From Dinochytrium kinnereticum (taxonomy: Eukaryota; Chytridiomycota; Chytridiomycetes; Chytridiales; Chytridiaceae): DNA of 20,798 nt. Of the stretch, positions 1 through 12,209 are shown piece by piece. The translations under genes and the position numbers were made by a program. The notes under the pieces are model-generated. The model made no database searches and had not been told where the DNA came from. It saw nothing but the letters and a program-made list of their open reading frames with translations. The stretch is taken from the NCBI GenBank assembly GCA_027604005.1, contig JADGJT010000386.1, positions 1 through 20,798 of the forward strand, in the 5' to 3' direction. Numbering within the stretch: the stretch's first letter is position 1; each line of letters starts with the position of its first letter.

Positions 1-634
1 TTCATCGCGTTCTCGAAAAAGACGAGGTAGGTACGGTGCCATGGAAGGAATTGAGCCTTGGATGAGGAGAGAAAAAAGAAAAAAAAGATGATGAGGGTGT
101 TAGCTCTATTGCTGATATCGCGCGTGAGACGAGACGCAAAGATTCGATACATACGACTTGATGAATTATGGGTGTGTTGAAATCATGAGTGTACCTTGAA
201 GCATCGCAATCAGAAAAAAAAAGGAAAGAAAAGAAACGAAGAGGCTTAACAAAAAAACCCCCTCAACACAATCTCATGAAAAACACCATCCCAAACACTC
301 ACGCAAAGTCATCATAAACACTAAAACTCCTTCCACTCTCCGCCGTCAAAATAGATGGAACCTGCTGCAAGCACCTCACAGCGGTCAAAAAGTCACTCCT
401 CTCCCCAGGGGACAGCTCCCTCCACTCTCGTCGAATCGAAGGCCCAGAGCATGCGTTCCGTCTTCCAGGTCCATTGACCGGGGATGACCTGTGTGAAGGA
501 TTTGGGTAGTTGACGAAAAGGGGTGGAGGTGGGGTGTCAAAGGCTCTTCGGGATACGTTGGAGGCTTCACGCGACGCGGAGACAAAGGCGGTCAGGAGCC
601 CTAGAACAATATGGAGAAGAGTAATGGGTTTCAT
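1..634 (-). CDS. Secreted tyrosinase, N-terminal part (runs off the left edge)
   Basis: Type-3 copper enzyme that oxidises phenols to quinones, as in melanin or phenolic metabolism. Exons: 634-303, 194-155 and 56-1 (continues outside the window). Introns have GTGAGT and GTATGT donors and AAG acceptors, and the frame stays open across both joins. Residues 1-20 form a signal peptide (MKPITLLHIVLGLLTAFVSA), so the protein enters the secretory route. The family-typical stretch REWRELSPGERSDFLTAVRC precedes a complete CuA site: His114 (YTHDF), His122 (IIHQV) and His131 in FLPWHRTYLVFFE, with spacings of 8 and 9. A Cys in the mature N-terminus (NACSGPS) fits the family. The CuB half and any C-terminal extension lie outside the window, so activity cannot be judged. 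The start is the only ATG ahead of the signal peptide; its leader carries a C10A8 homopolymer run. Confidence 0.9.
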
Positions 635-1053
635 GGCTCTCGTTTTTTTTGGGGGGGGGGTGATTGCAGCAGAGTGGACTTGCTTGTCAGTCTGCCTTCC
701 CGTTTTTTTTTCGTCTTAACAACTTGAAGGCAGATAGAGTCATTTTGAGGCTGCTGCTGGCATTGCTTCGTGTGATCTTGTCATCAAAACGCGTTTCGTG
801 ACGCGTCTGGTGCCGGTTTTTTTTTGACAGGATTGTCACACAGTTTGTGGTGGGTGGGATGCTGAGCAGCGGTTGATGGCACCAGCCCTCGAGACGACGT
901 GTCCATCGCCAGCCATTGATCAACGGCATCGACGGCCGTGATGCTTTCGACCGCCTCGACGGATGCTGTTTGCTGGATGGGCATCATGAGAATTGAGAGT
1001 GAATTGAGACAGGATTTGTCTCGGTGATACAAGCTTGTCTTGCCCATCAGCCT

Positions 1054-1240
1054 GTGTCAAACTGCAACGAAGCATCAAACATTGCAGCTGCTGACTTTGC
1101 CATGAATGACCTCCAGAGCAGAGAGAGAAGGCATTGATTGGCACATGTCCGAGGGAGGGAGGCGACGGGAATCACAGTAGTAAATGGCAAAGTGTCAACA
1201 GCAACGCTGCGATGTTTGATGCTTCGTTGCAGGCTGACAA
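1054..1240. repeat. Imperfect inverted repeat with ~50-bp arms
   Basis: The left arm (1054-1103) and right arm (1184-1240) are reverse complements with small indels. The core CTGCAACGAAGCATCAAACA (from 1062) recurs inverted without mismatch near 1211-1231, and the inner ends ACTTTGCCAT / ATGGCAAAGT also pair. The spacer is about 80 nt. No transposase frame or clear target-site duplication was seen. It could be a degraded foldback/MITE-type element or a cruciform-forming regulatory region. Confidence 0.75.
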
Positions 1241-1406
1241 GGGTAGAGATGAGCTGTTTGGGATCTTCAGCGCTGACAGTCAGTGGAGGTTGGTTAAAGA
1301 CCACCCACCACCTCCTTTAAAGTTAGCATTGGCGTGAAAGGGCAAGGGAGAGTTAAGCAGAGAGCAACCACATGGTGCGATGCGAGCGATAGGACGAGCT
1401 CTCCCC

Positions 1407-1422
1407 AATCAATCAATCAATC
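1407..1422. repeat. (AATC)4 microsatellite
   Basis: Four uninterrupted AATC units in the spacer upstream of the GH26-like gene. The array is short and probably neutral. Confidence 0.85.
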
Positions 1423-1777
1423 AACCATTCAGCCCCTGATGGAATGATGGAATGGAAAGGAAGGCGGAATGCAGTTCTGGAATCAAAGGAAGCGAGGCGG
1501 AGGCCATGCAGTGCATCTGTTGCTTGCATCTTTCGATGGGGGCGGAGGTCAATGTCTGTCTGGATTATTCTGATGCGTGCAAGGATGCGAGGAATGTGTT
1601 CCAATCAGACTGAGCAAAACGCTGAATTTTAAGGTTTGAGGCACCCTCAGCACTCGAAACCCAAACCGTGACTTTAACAGTGTGCTGCCGCTCTGAACGA
1701 AATAAAAAATAAGACGAACCCCCTGCTCTCCACCACCACAACCCATCCACCCACCTTACTTGCCTCCGTCGGCCATC

Positions 1778-3511
1778 ATGAAGGTCTCCAACCTCCTCTC
1801 ACTCGCACTGGCCGCCGCCTCGGCATCAACTGCCACCGCTCAGCGCCTCCTCCCCGACCCTGGCAAGATCTTCCTGTAAGACCCACTCCACTGTCATTCC
1901 GTCTTTGCTGACACTTGATCCAACAACAGCGGTGCATGGTACCAGCGTCTTGAGGGCGATCTGGCCAAGGACGTCAACGCTCGTATCAGTGGAATCCCTG
2001 GGGCCGGGCTGTCTTTCTTCCAGACTGATATCGATATCTCGGTTGGAAAGGATCCCAGAACCGCTTTGAACATCACAGAGCCTTACTTGGCTCAGTTGGA
2101 GGATACCGGGACGAATGCCTTTGCTTACCTTACTATCTACCCGCATTTGGGATACGATCGGGTTACCGGTGAGTCTTTGAGATGCTTTTAGTGGTTTAGT
2201 TGGTGTTGGTTTGGGTTTACAGGCTTTGTTCACTGACATACTTTCGTCTCATGTAGATGCTGAGTTGAGGGAACTTGGTGAACGTCTCCTCTTCATCATT
2301 CAGCGTGGTCGCAAGGTCTTCCTCCGTCTCTACCCCGAGATGAACGGTTGGTCACCCATCAAAGACTACCACAAACTAACATGATACATCTTGATCATTA
2401 AGGCACATGGTTCTTCTATGGTCAAGATCCTGAGAAGTTCAAAGCTGCTTGGAGGCGAGCCGTCGACATCATCTTGGGTGTAATCGGTCCAGAGTTCAGG
2501 GATGAAATTGCTCTTATTTGGGCTCCCAACTCGGGCAACGGGTACCCCTGGAGAAGTGGTATTGCGTCTCCTCGTGACAACAACGACCCTCGTATTCCTT
2601 TCTTGGATACGGATGGGAACGGAATCCTGGACAACCGCGATAACCCTTACACTCCCTTCTACCCTGGAGATGATTACGTTGACTGGGTTGGAATCAGTGT
2701 TTACCACTGTAAGTCCCATTGATACATTGGTTATCCAAGCACTCCCACACTAATCACGACTGTTTTTTCGCTCTTTTTTCCATATACAGACGGTTTCCAA
2801 TGGCCCTGGATTCAAAACATTGTCCCTACCCCCAATAAATTCGAGGGTATTATGGAAGGCTTCCCCAATACCGAGGAAGACTGGAGCCGATTCCCCTTGT
2901 ACACCCCCTTCAGCGGTCCCAACGGCGTTCCTGGCCTCACCGCCGGCAACAAACCCTTCATGTTGGCAGAAGGAGGCGCGACCTACCACGCCGACTTCAA
3001 TGAAGACGGCCGAGCCGCTTACCCAGGTCAAACCCCCAACCGTAACGTCTCCCGAATTGAGATCAAGCAAGCCTTCTGGAGGCAATTCCTCAACCGTGAC
3101 TTCCTCGCAAAGTACCCCAACTTCCGATCCGTTTGCACCTTTGAGTTTATCAAGTCGGAGGAGCTGACCTACCGTGATTTCACCAACTTTGGCGCGCCTC
3201 CCATGAACTTGACTGGGAATGAGGACGCCAACACTGTCGCTCCCGCTTTTGTGGCCGATGTGAGAGACCTGGACTTCATTCAATGGGCTAGCAGTGCCGC
3301 TGTTCCTACTACCACCAGGGCGAGGGCTTCTACTGCGGGGCCTGCGACCATTACTGGTTCGGCCACTGCCTCGCAAAGCGTGGCGGTTTCTTCTGCTTCG
3401 ACCACTCCGAGGGCTAACGCGGCCGTTGGACATGCTGGGTCGATGTCGTGGACTGGTGCGGCGATGATCTCGGCGATGGCGGTGGTGTTGGGTGCTGGGT
3501 TCTTTGTTTGA
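1778..3511 (+). CDS. GPI-anchored GH26-like glycoside hydrolase (484 aa)
   Basis: Predicted cell-surface glycosidase, probably mannan- or beta-glucan-active by family. Exons: 1778-1875, 1930-2168, 2257-2346, 2403-2708, 2790-3511; all joins keep frame. Residues 1-21 are a signal peptide ending STATA before QRLLPDPGK. Clan GH-A signatures follow: FLRLYPEMNGTWFF with Glu140 as likely acid/base, IWAPNSGN, YPGDDYVDWVGISVYHYGF, and KPFMLAEGGATY with Glu305 as likely nucleophile. Residues 211-222 (DTDGNGILDNRD) match an EF-hand/dockerin-type calcium loop. The tail is Ser/Thr/Ala-rich and ends in a hydrophobic 22-residue segment without basic residues (from about 463), typical of a GPI attachment signal. 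GH26 is the best family guess; another GH-A family is possible, and the substrate cannot be read from sequence. Confidence 0.78.
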
Positions 3512-4056
3512 GATTGACTTTTTTTGATCTTTCTTTTTTTTTTTCTTTCTTCGTTCTTGCATGTTGTTGATTATAGAACTTCACTTTCTGTGCTTTTTAT
3601 CGAATTTGGTGAATCGTTTTGTTTTTATTGCCTTTCACGCGTTATTTCCATGATCTCGCTGGTCCTTTTTCCGTTTTGTTTTTGCGCCTTGCACAGTGCA
3701 CGCGGTTTTGTTTGCATTGGACGAGTAATATATTTATCTGTCGGCACGTACATTACTTACTATTTTCTTGGTTCTCTTCCATCTGCTTAGAAAAGTTCCT
3801 GGTACAAATGCTTGCACCATGGGGCAAGCTGAAGCCAGTCATGTAAGTTCACGAGACAGCACTCCATGTAGTTTGCCTGTCTCCCATACAGTGATAACGC
3901 GTTTGTTCCCCAAACACCGTGACCACCTTATCAAACCCCATCGGCACCATATAAAATCGTTGGTCAGCCAATTTCTCTCTCAATCAGTTTTCTCACTTTT
4001 TCGATCAGACAGCCCACCGCGTTTTCAACCCATCAACCCAACACACTCATCCAGCA
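3512..4056. other. 3' region of GH26-like gene and THI4 promoter
   Basis: The first part is a T-rich 3' flank (long T runs at 3518-3550). The second part leads into THI4. An open frame from 3524 has no family features and is taken as chance. Two ACGCGT hexamers occur at 3637-3642 and 3897-3902, and a TATA-like box lies at 3949-3956. No RNA gene was recognised. Confidence 0.6.
3949..3956 (+). promoter_or_regulatory. TATA-like box of THI4
   Basis: ATATAAAA lies about 100 bp before the THI4 start codon and is followed by a pyrimidine-rich leader, a plausible arrangement for a strongly expressed fungal gene. The identification rests on motif and spacing only. Confidence 0.5.
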
Positions 4057-5640
<1,584 letters not shown>

Positions 5641-5763
5641 GTGCGCGAACGATGTTTCTTCCTGTGTTTTATTTCTTTCTCTCTTTGCTTATAGCTCATT
5701 CTTTGCTTTGCGCTCCTCACTGGGACGGACTCCGCGGAGTCGCTTGACCCTGTCAATATTTCC

Positions 5764-5769
5764 AATAAA
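5764..5769 (+). terminator. Probable THI4 poly(A) signal
   Basis: AATAAA lies 124 nt past the THI4 stop codon and 43 nt before the next start codon on the same strand. The two genes are only 171 bp apart, so the downstream gene's promoter must overlap THI4's 3' end. Confidence 0.5.
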
Positions 5770-5811
5770 AAGATTTTCCTTGAGAGAGTGTGCAGATAGT
5801 TGTAAGCCTGC

Positions 5812-7370
5812 ATGGCTCGGTCCTCTCAAGACGGCATGAACATGGAGATGCAGCCGCGATCTTGGCCAACTCGAATATCCGTGGAGCTTGAGGCTGCATT
5901 CGCCTCCACAGACGGACTAGGAGACCTTGCATCCGGCCCAACAGTCACAAGGCGACGATCTGCAGGAGAACTGTCAGGATGGACGACGGCACCGGATGGG
6001 AAGGATGGGCAGGAAGAGGATGACCTTCTTCTCTACGATAGCTCATCAACGGATCTGCTGGGGGGCAGAGCAAGTCCATGGAAGAACCGACGGAAATCCA
6101 ACCCACCTCCAAAGATAACCACCCTCCCAAACTCCACCAACTCCTCCGTATCCTTCATCTCCTCTCCCCCCGCGCACAATGGAAGGTCAAGACCAAAGAC
6201 ACCCATCGGTTCAGCGATAGGCAGGACGAGCCTCAGCTATGCTGCTGTGCCCATAAGCCCCATGTTTGATATACTTTCAACAGGAGGGATCGAGAGACCG
6301 AGGCCTTGGAATCTTGAAGAGGTCGGGTTGATGCCAGAGTCACAGTTTTTGAAGATACTGCTGAAGCTTTCCGAGTCCGTTCAGCAGGAGGCCAAAGCAA
6401 CGACTGCTGTGGATGGAGGAGGAGAAGGTGATGGGAATGGGACTTTTAAGCCTGATCCGACGGATAGGCTTAAAGAGCTGGTTTGGAGGAGGTTGAATTA
6501 TATCAAAGCCAATGATGATGCTGCGCGGATGAGTCGGTAAGATTGTGGAGATGCGGTGGGAGCTGAATCGTGTCTCTCTGTATTAGGATGCCGTATTGGA
6601 GATTGGCGATGGCGCGTATACCTGCATTGGCTGTGACCATGATGCTTGAGCTGGGAGTTGGTGCTGTTATTGCCAAGTTCGATGATACCCTAAAGGAGCA
6701 CATCATCATGGCCGCATTCATCCCTGTTCTATCGGCAGTTTCAGGTGTGCATTCAACGTTTCCCATTCCTCCTTTGTGTTTTGCTAAGTGCGAGGGACTT
6801 TCTGTGGGTTTTTAGGGTGCATCGGTTTACAGGCCTCTGCCGCCACCCTTAGAGGTCTTGCGACAGGCCACGCATCACATACAAGTGCCAAGGAGATCGC
6901 GAGAGTGTTGATAAAGGAGGCATTCGCTGCATTGGTGGTAGGCTCAATAGCTGGGCTTGCCTTGTTCCTGGTATCAGGAACGTGGGGAAATTCTTTCAAA
7001 CTTGGTGCAGTGACAGGAGGAAGGTTAGTTTTGCGATTCTATTTTCGTTTCGTTTTATTTAAAAAAGAGCACGCATCTGCTTGATTTCGGGTACTCATGC
7101 TTTCAAATATGAATCTCAGTATATGCCTGGCCTCTGTTATGAGCAGCATGTTTGGGAGCCTGGGTCCCGTGTTTTGGAAAACGATTGGGGTGGACCCTGC
7201 CGTCGCGGCTGGACCGTTTGAGACGGCTGTGCAGGATTTAATCGGAATCACAATGTAAGTCGTGAAGTTCGACAATGTGAGTAGATTAACGGGGTTTATT
7301 TTTTCCCTTGCGTTATAGATACCTGTCATTGGCAAAAGCAACCTTACCGCATGAAGCAAATGCAGGGTAG
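5812..7370 (+). CDS. MgtE/SLC41-type divalent cation transporter (425 aa)
   Basis: Predicted Mg2+ (or related divalent cation) transporter. Exons: 5812-6536, 6587-6744, 6816-7023, 7120-7254, 7319-7370; phases agree throughout. Residues 1-240 are polar, low-complexity, Ser/Pro-rich and probably cytosolic. The MgtE membrane domain follows: ARIPALAVTMMLELGVGAVI (251-270), FIPVLSAVSGCIGLQASA, LRGLATGH, and near the end GVDPAVAAGPFETAVQDLIG (387-406), the DPAxASGP...D signature. Asp403 aligns with the pore Mg2+-binding aspartate of bacterial MgtE. About five membrane segments are visible. The usual bacterial N domain and CBS pair are absent, and the family's GGNxGxQ motif reads SGCIGLQ. An AATAAA at 7412-7417 may end the transcript. 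The subcellular membrane is not evident. Confidence 0.85.
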
Positions 7371-7513
7371 CTTTTTGGGAGCCGCAAAAAAATAACTAGA
7401 CATACCAACACAATAAAAAAAATAAACTATAATATTGCAACGTCTTCTAACCATGTAAGATCAAATGAGGCATTTTCTTTATCATGTATCCGATCATAAA
7501 CAATTCCTTGGAA

Positions 7514-9797
7514 TCACAACTTTGAAATTCTCTTTTCAGCTTTCCCAACAACCTCAGCCCTCACAACAGACTTAAGAATCTTGCCATTGGGATTCCTAGG
7601 CAGTGGGACATTCCGAATATCGACAAAGACCGGGCACTTGAATCGCGCGATGCGAGATCTGCAGTGGGCTATGATGTCGTCTGGGCTGACCTTCTCCAGG
7701 TATTCGGGTTTGATTTGAACGGCCGCTGCCACTTGTTCGCCGAGGGTTTTGTGGGGAAGCCCTATCACTGCGCAGTCCATGACGGCTTTGTGGGAGAAGA
7801 TGCAGTTCTAATTGTGTTTGTTTTTTGTTTTTTGTTTAAGTTTAGGGTGGGTTAAATGAATCAGATCAGCTCTACTGAGCTCCATAAGTTAAAGGTAAAG
7901 TACACCATCTTTACCTCCACTTCGACGCAATAAACATTCTCGCCACCCCTAATCAGCATATCCTTTGCGCGATCCAGAATATAAAGAAACCCATCACGAT
8001 CCATTCGTCCTATATCCCCAGTCCGGAACCAACCATCATCGGAAAAAGCCTTCCTCGTGGCCTCCGGATTCTTCCAATACCCCTTAACCACATTAGGCCC
8101 CTACAGTTGAAATTAAAATGAAAACTCATATTGGGGTCAACAAGCAAACCTTCACCGCAACTTCACCAACTCCGCCTTCTGGTACATCGTTCCAAGTTCC
8201 TGGTATGAGGATGCGAAGGTCGACGGTAAAAGTGGGTGGACCAACGGCGTCGGGCTTTAGCTCATAATCCAGACCCACGTTTCTCGTGACCAGCGCCGAG
8301 GTTTCGGTGAGGCCGTAGCCATTAGATGCTGAGGGCTTGATCTTTTTCTAGTTACAGCACTCGAAAGACTCTGGGGAAAAAAACCTGAGGGAGTCGACGC
8401 TTAATCTCCATCAGAAGATCTCGTGGTGCTGGGGCACCGCCAAAATATAAGGTTACGATGGAGGTGAGGTCGTATTTGGAAACATGAGGATGTTCTATAA
8501 ACTATTCAAATGGGAGTTAGTCATTCACAGCTAGAGCCATCAAAACACAAAGAAACAAACCTGCCAAATCAAAGCCGGAACCCCACCCATATTCGTAACT
8601 CTCTCTCTCTGCACCAAACTCATTGCAGTGACCGGATCCCACTTCTCCATCATAACGAGTTTGGCGCCTCCTAGAAGGCTTCCGCCCATAACAGAATGGC
8701 ATCCGATGACGTGAAATAATGGCACAGAGAGAAGAATAGCGTTCTGAGGGGGTGGAGAGGTTGATGAGGTTGATGAAATGGGTTTAGGGAAACCGAGGCC
8801 GCGACGGAGGGAATCTCGGGGAGTGGTTGACGCAGTGTTGTAAAGGTTTGTTATGAAATTTCGGTGGGTTCCAAGAGCTCCCTTGGGTAGACCAGTTGTT
8901 CCAGAAGTGTAGAAAACTTGGAAACGGTTGAGTCAGAAAAATAAACAAACATCTTTATATGCTCACGCGTGGCCTCATCGTCAGGAAGAATAGTAACATC
9001 CGGCGTATCGGAAAACACTCCACTGGGATTTAAATTCTCAAGATCATGATAAAGCCACACTCTGTCCAGAAGGATCTCTGAATCAAGAATTCTTGTCTTT
9101 GCAACAACCAGGATATTCAATCCAGCCTTCCGAAATGCTGGCAGTTTCTTAATCAACGGAATCAATCTCTCTGCATCCACGAATAGTGCAGCAGCAGCCG
9201 AGTTCTCCATAAGATACTCCACTTCCTCCGCCTTCAGCCATCCATTGATGGGGACGACGATGGCTCCGATAGATATGGCAGCCCAGAAGGTGATGATCCA
9301 CTTTCACAGTTGTTAAAATGAGTCTGCCTAGAGAGAAGGTACCTACCTCAGGACAGTTCTTCATCAAAATAGCGATACGGTCACCTTTCTTCAAACCTTC
9401 AGATACCATCGCATGCGACAGTCGAGTGACCCGACCATAGAAGGCTGAAAACGGAATCCGCTCAGTTCCAGACACCATGAACGTTCGGTCCCCATGCTTC
9501 TACTAGACCATCAGGAATCTCATACCATGTGAATGATCTTCACCTTGGACAGCCTCAGAAGCGACACCATATTTGAAGGCGCATTCTTGAAGACACTGCC
9601 ATTGACAAGGTGGTGTGAGGTTTTGATCCAAGATCAAATGCATACCGATGCTTTACACCACGGATGATAATCTCTTCAAGCTCATACGGCATTCCCGCTG
9701 CCGTCAGCAGCGCAGTGGCTTCCCTCAGTGGGTATTTGACGCCAGGCCTTACCCACCATCGCGCATCCTCCGTCATGTCGGGCAGAGAGCTCGGCAT
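7514..9797 (-). CDS. Peroxisomal AMP-forming acyl-CoA synthetase / 4CL-like ligase (613 aa)
   Basis: Activates a carboxylic acid with ATP and couples it to CoA. Exons: 9797-9646, 9595-9544, 9499-9347, 9300-8967, 8916-8561, 8501-8385, 8347-8150, 8100-7915, 7807-7514. All ANL-superfamily motifs are present: [13 protein letters not shown]-loop at 232-243 (8879-8914), [29 protein letters not shown] with Asp483, [15 protein letters not shown], and [10 protein letters not shown] with catalytic Lys592. The protein ends in SKL, a canonical PTS1, so it should act in the peroxisome, as Pcs60-type enzymes do. The chain length or aromatic nature of the substrate cannot be told. It lies 138 bp downstream of its paralogue and converges on the transporter gene with a 143-bp gap. 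Confidence is high for family and moderate for the first exon. Confidence 0.93.
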
Positions 9798-9935
9798 CTT
9801 TGATTTTCCGATTTAAAAAATAAATAAAAGCCCGACAATTCATCCGTCACGCACTTTATGAAACAAACTTGCTCGGGAACTAAACGCAAACACACCTCAA
9901 CCAAAAGCACAGAAAGCAGAAACACACAGGCCTGA

Positions 9936-12050
9936 TTAGAGCCTGGCAAGCATCTTTTTTGCCTTCTCAACCACCTCCTTGCGTACTTCTCCCTTCAAGA
10001 TCTTGCCATTGGGATTGCGGGGTAGAGGCTCATTACGGATATCAACAAAGATAGGGCACTTGAATGACGCGATGCGAGACTGGCAGTGGAGAATAATGTC
10101 AGCTGCTTTCACCTTCCCCTTGAATGCGGGTTTAATTTGTACGGCGGCAGCCACCTCCTCGCCGAGGACCTTGTGAGGGAGGCCAACGACGGCGCAGTCC
10201 ATGACAGCCTCGTGAGTGTAGATGCAGTCCTTCATGTTCATTATAACGATTTCATAAGACAGTATTAGAGATAAAGAGTTAAGAATAAAAAGATGCTCAT
10301 ACCTCAACTTCAACGCAGTAAATGTTCTCTCCACCCCTGATCAGCATATCCTTCGCACGATCCATTATGTAAAGGAATCCCTCCTCATCCATTCGGCCGA
10401 TATCCCCAGATAGGAACCACCCATCGGGAGAGAATGACTTTTTCGTCGCTTCCGGATTTCTCCAGTAACCTTTAACCACGTTGGGACCCTATGGATGCAA
10501 TAATAAACCTTCTACACGTTTCACAATAACCAAAAAGCTAAAGGAAAGCTATAAACCAACCCTAATAGCAATCTCGCCAACACTTCCATTAGGGAGCGCT
10601 TCCAGAGTATCTGGCTTCACAATCATCACGTCAACAGATAAGGCTGGCTGACCAACCGAGTCAGGCTTACGCTCGTAGTCGTATCCAAAGTTTCCAACGG
10701 CTAACGCCGAAGTCTCGGTAAGCCCATACCCGTTCGAGGAGGAGGGTTTAAGCTATGAAAGTTAACAACTAGTTAGGAAAAAAGTTCGTGGCTATTAAGA
10801 AATCTTACACTAGGCAATGTCTTTCGAATTTCATTGAAAATCTCAGGAGCTACAGGAGCTCCGCCAAAGAAGATGCTCTGGACTGAGGAGAGATCGTACT
10901 TCTTTATGTCTGGATGTTCAATGAACTAACCAAAATTGTTGTTAAAAAATGTTAAGGAAGATGCAGCAACATCAATTCATCTCACCTGCCAAACCATTGC
11001 TGGAACACCCCCAAAGCTTATAAGTTTTTCCTTCTCAATTAATTGCATAGCGACTTTAGGGTCCCATTTATCCATCATCACGAGTTTTCCACCAGCCATG
11101 ACCGAACCAGCCATGACAGCGTGGCATCCGGTAGCATGAAACAAAGGGACGGAGAGGAGTGTTGCTGGGGAAGGCTTGCTTGTATCCGGGCCTGCCGGGA
11201 TACCTAAACCTCGCCTCAAAGCATCCCTAGGTCCGTTGGCGCCGATGTTGAGGATGTTTGATACAAAGTTGCGGTGAGTTCCGAGGGCGCCAGCCTTGAC
11301 AAGCCCAGGAACAACGGGGAGCAGAGGCTTGAGACGGTCAAGGTCCACCAAAAGCATCGTCGAAGCTGAATCCTTGAGAATGAATTCAACTTCAACGGGC
11401 TTGAGCCACCCGTTGACAGGGACGGCGATGGCGCCAACAGCCACTGCTGCCCAGAAACTGATGACCCACTATGTTGCTTGTTGGTGACAATATGAATAAC
11501 AATAGAAGATACCTCTGGGCAGTTCTTCATAAGGATCGCAACTCGGTCACCCTTCTTGATACCGCTCTTGACCAATGCATGAGACAATCGGGTGACTCGG
11601 ACAAAAAAGTCTTCGAAAGTGATGCGCTCATTATCGAGAACCATGAAGACCTTGTCCCCATGCATCTAGTCATAGAAAAAAAAGACAGTGTTGGCCGATC
11701 AAAGGGAGTTTTTACATGCTGGCATCGTGCTGTTTGTTACAGTAACCTACCCTGCTGATGTAGAGCAATGACCGCATGTCAGGAGGTGCGGACTTGAAGA
11801 CGCTGCAAATGAAGGCATCGTCAGCTCTCAGGTTCAGCTCCGGCAGCAAATCATTGTAAACAAAGTCTTCCAATAAACAGATAAACAAAAAAAGAGGCCA
11901 GTCATCTGCTTACCGAACCCGCCTGCCGTCGATGACGGCCTCCTCCATCTCAAACATGGATCCAGGACGTGTCAGGATCGCGTTGACCTCTTCAAGGCTG
12001 AACTGCCTTCCTGGGGGAACGAGCCATTCGGTTTCTCCTTCTGAAGCCAT
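9936..12050 (-). CDS. Acyl-CoA synthetase paralogue lacking the P-loop segment (537 aa)
   Basis: Tandem paralogue of the downstream synthetase. Exons: 12050-11914, 11802-11751, 11665-11513, 11468-10986, 10925-10809, 10752-10561, 10488-10303, 10229-9936. Five exons have exactly the paralogue's lengths (52, 153, 117, 186, 294 nt) and intron phases match. Kept: [36 protein letters not shown] and [10 protein letters not shown] (Lys516). In exon 4, however, the reading goes from LVKAG (ending Gly174) directly into ALGTHRNF. About 64 residues are missing, including the entire [14 protein letters not shown]-binding loop and one intron. The frame is intact and no stop is present. The C-terminus ARL is an acceptable PTS1 variant. 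It is probably catalytically dead or altered, or else an assembly or collapse error; the sequence cannot distinguish these. Confidence 0.88.
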
Positions 12051-12209
12051 GGATTATTTCAGGATGTTGTCGCTAAAGTGACTGTCGTTGCTATGGAAGC
12101 GAACGGCTTTTCGTAGCAGTGGCACAAATTCCCAACGAAGCTTCAGGTGACAGCTTCAGACGCTTGGCTGTACGCGATTTAGCCGTGCACCACGCCCCCC
12201 ACGAAATCA

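Larger units (their letters stand above)
635..1777. other. Divergent intergenic region, tyrosinase / GH26-like gene
   Basis: This 1.14 kb holds the promoters of two genes transcribed away from each other. No convincing gene is present: the open frames are short and lack family motifs or splice logic. It contains T- and G-homopolymer runs (T8G10 at 643-660, T runs near 703-712 and 818-827), two ACGCGT hexamers at 789-794 and 801-806, an imperfect inverted repeat at 1054-1240, and an (AATC)4 microsatellite at 1407-1422. An A/T-rich stretch near 1700-1712, about 70 bp before the GH26-like start, could serve as a core promoter, but it has no clear TATA consensus. Confidence 0.6.

Noticed and set aside
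2750..3562. 270-codon minus-strand open frame antisense to the GH26-like gene
   Set aside because: It is rich in Arg/Gly/Ser and has no family motif. The opposite strand has a complete spliced gene with catalytic motifs, so this is a shadow frame.
3524..3846. Small plus-strand open frames after the GH26-like gene
   Set aside because: T-rich sequence gives Phe/Leu-rich frames by chance. No motif and no splice support.
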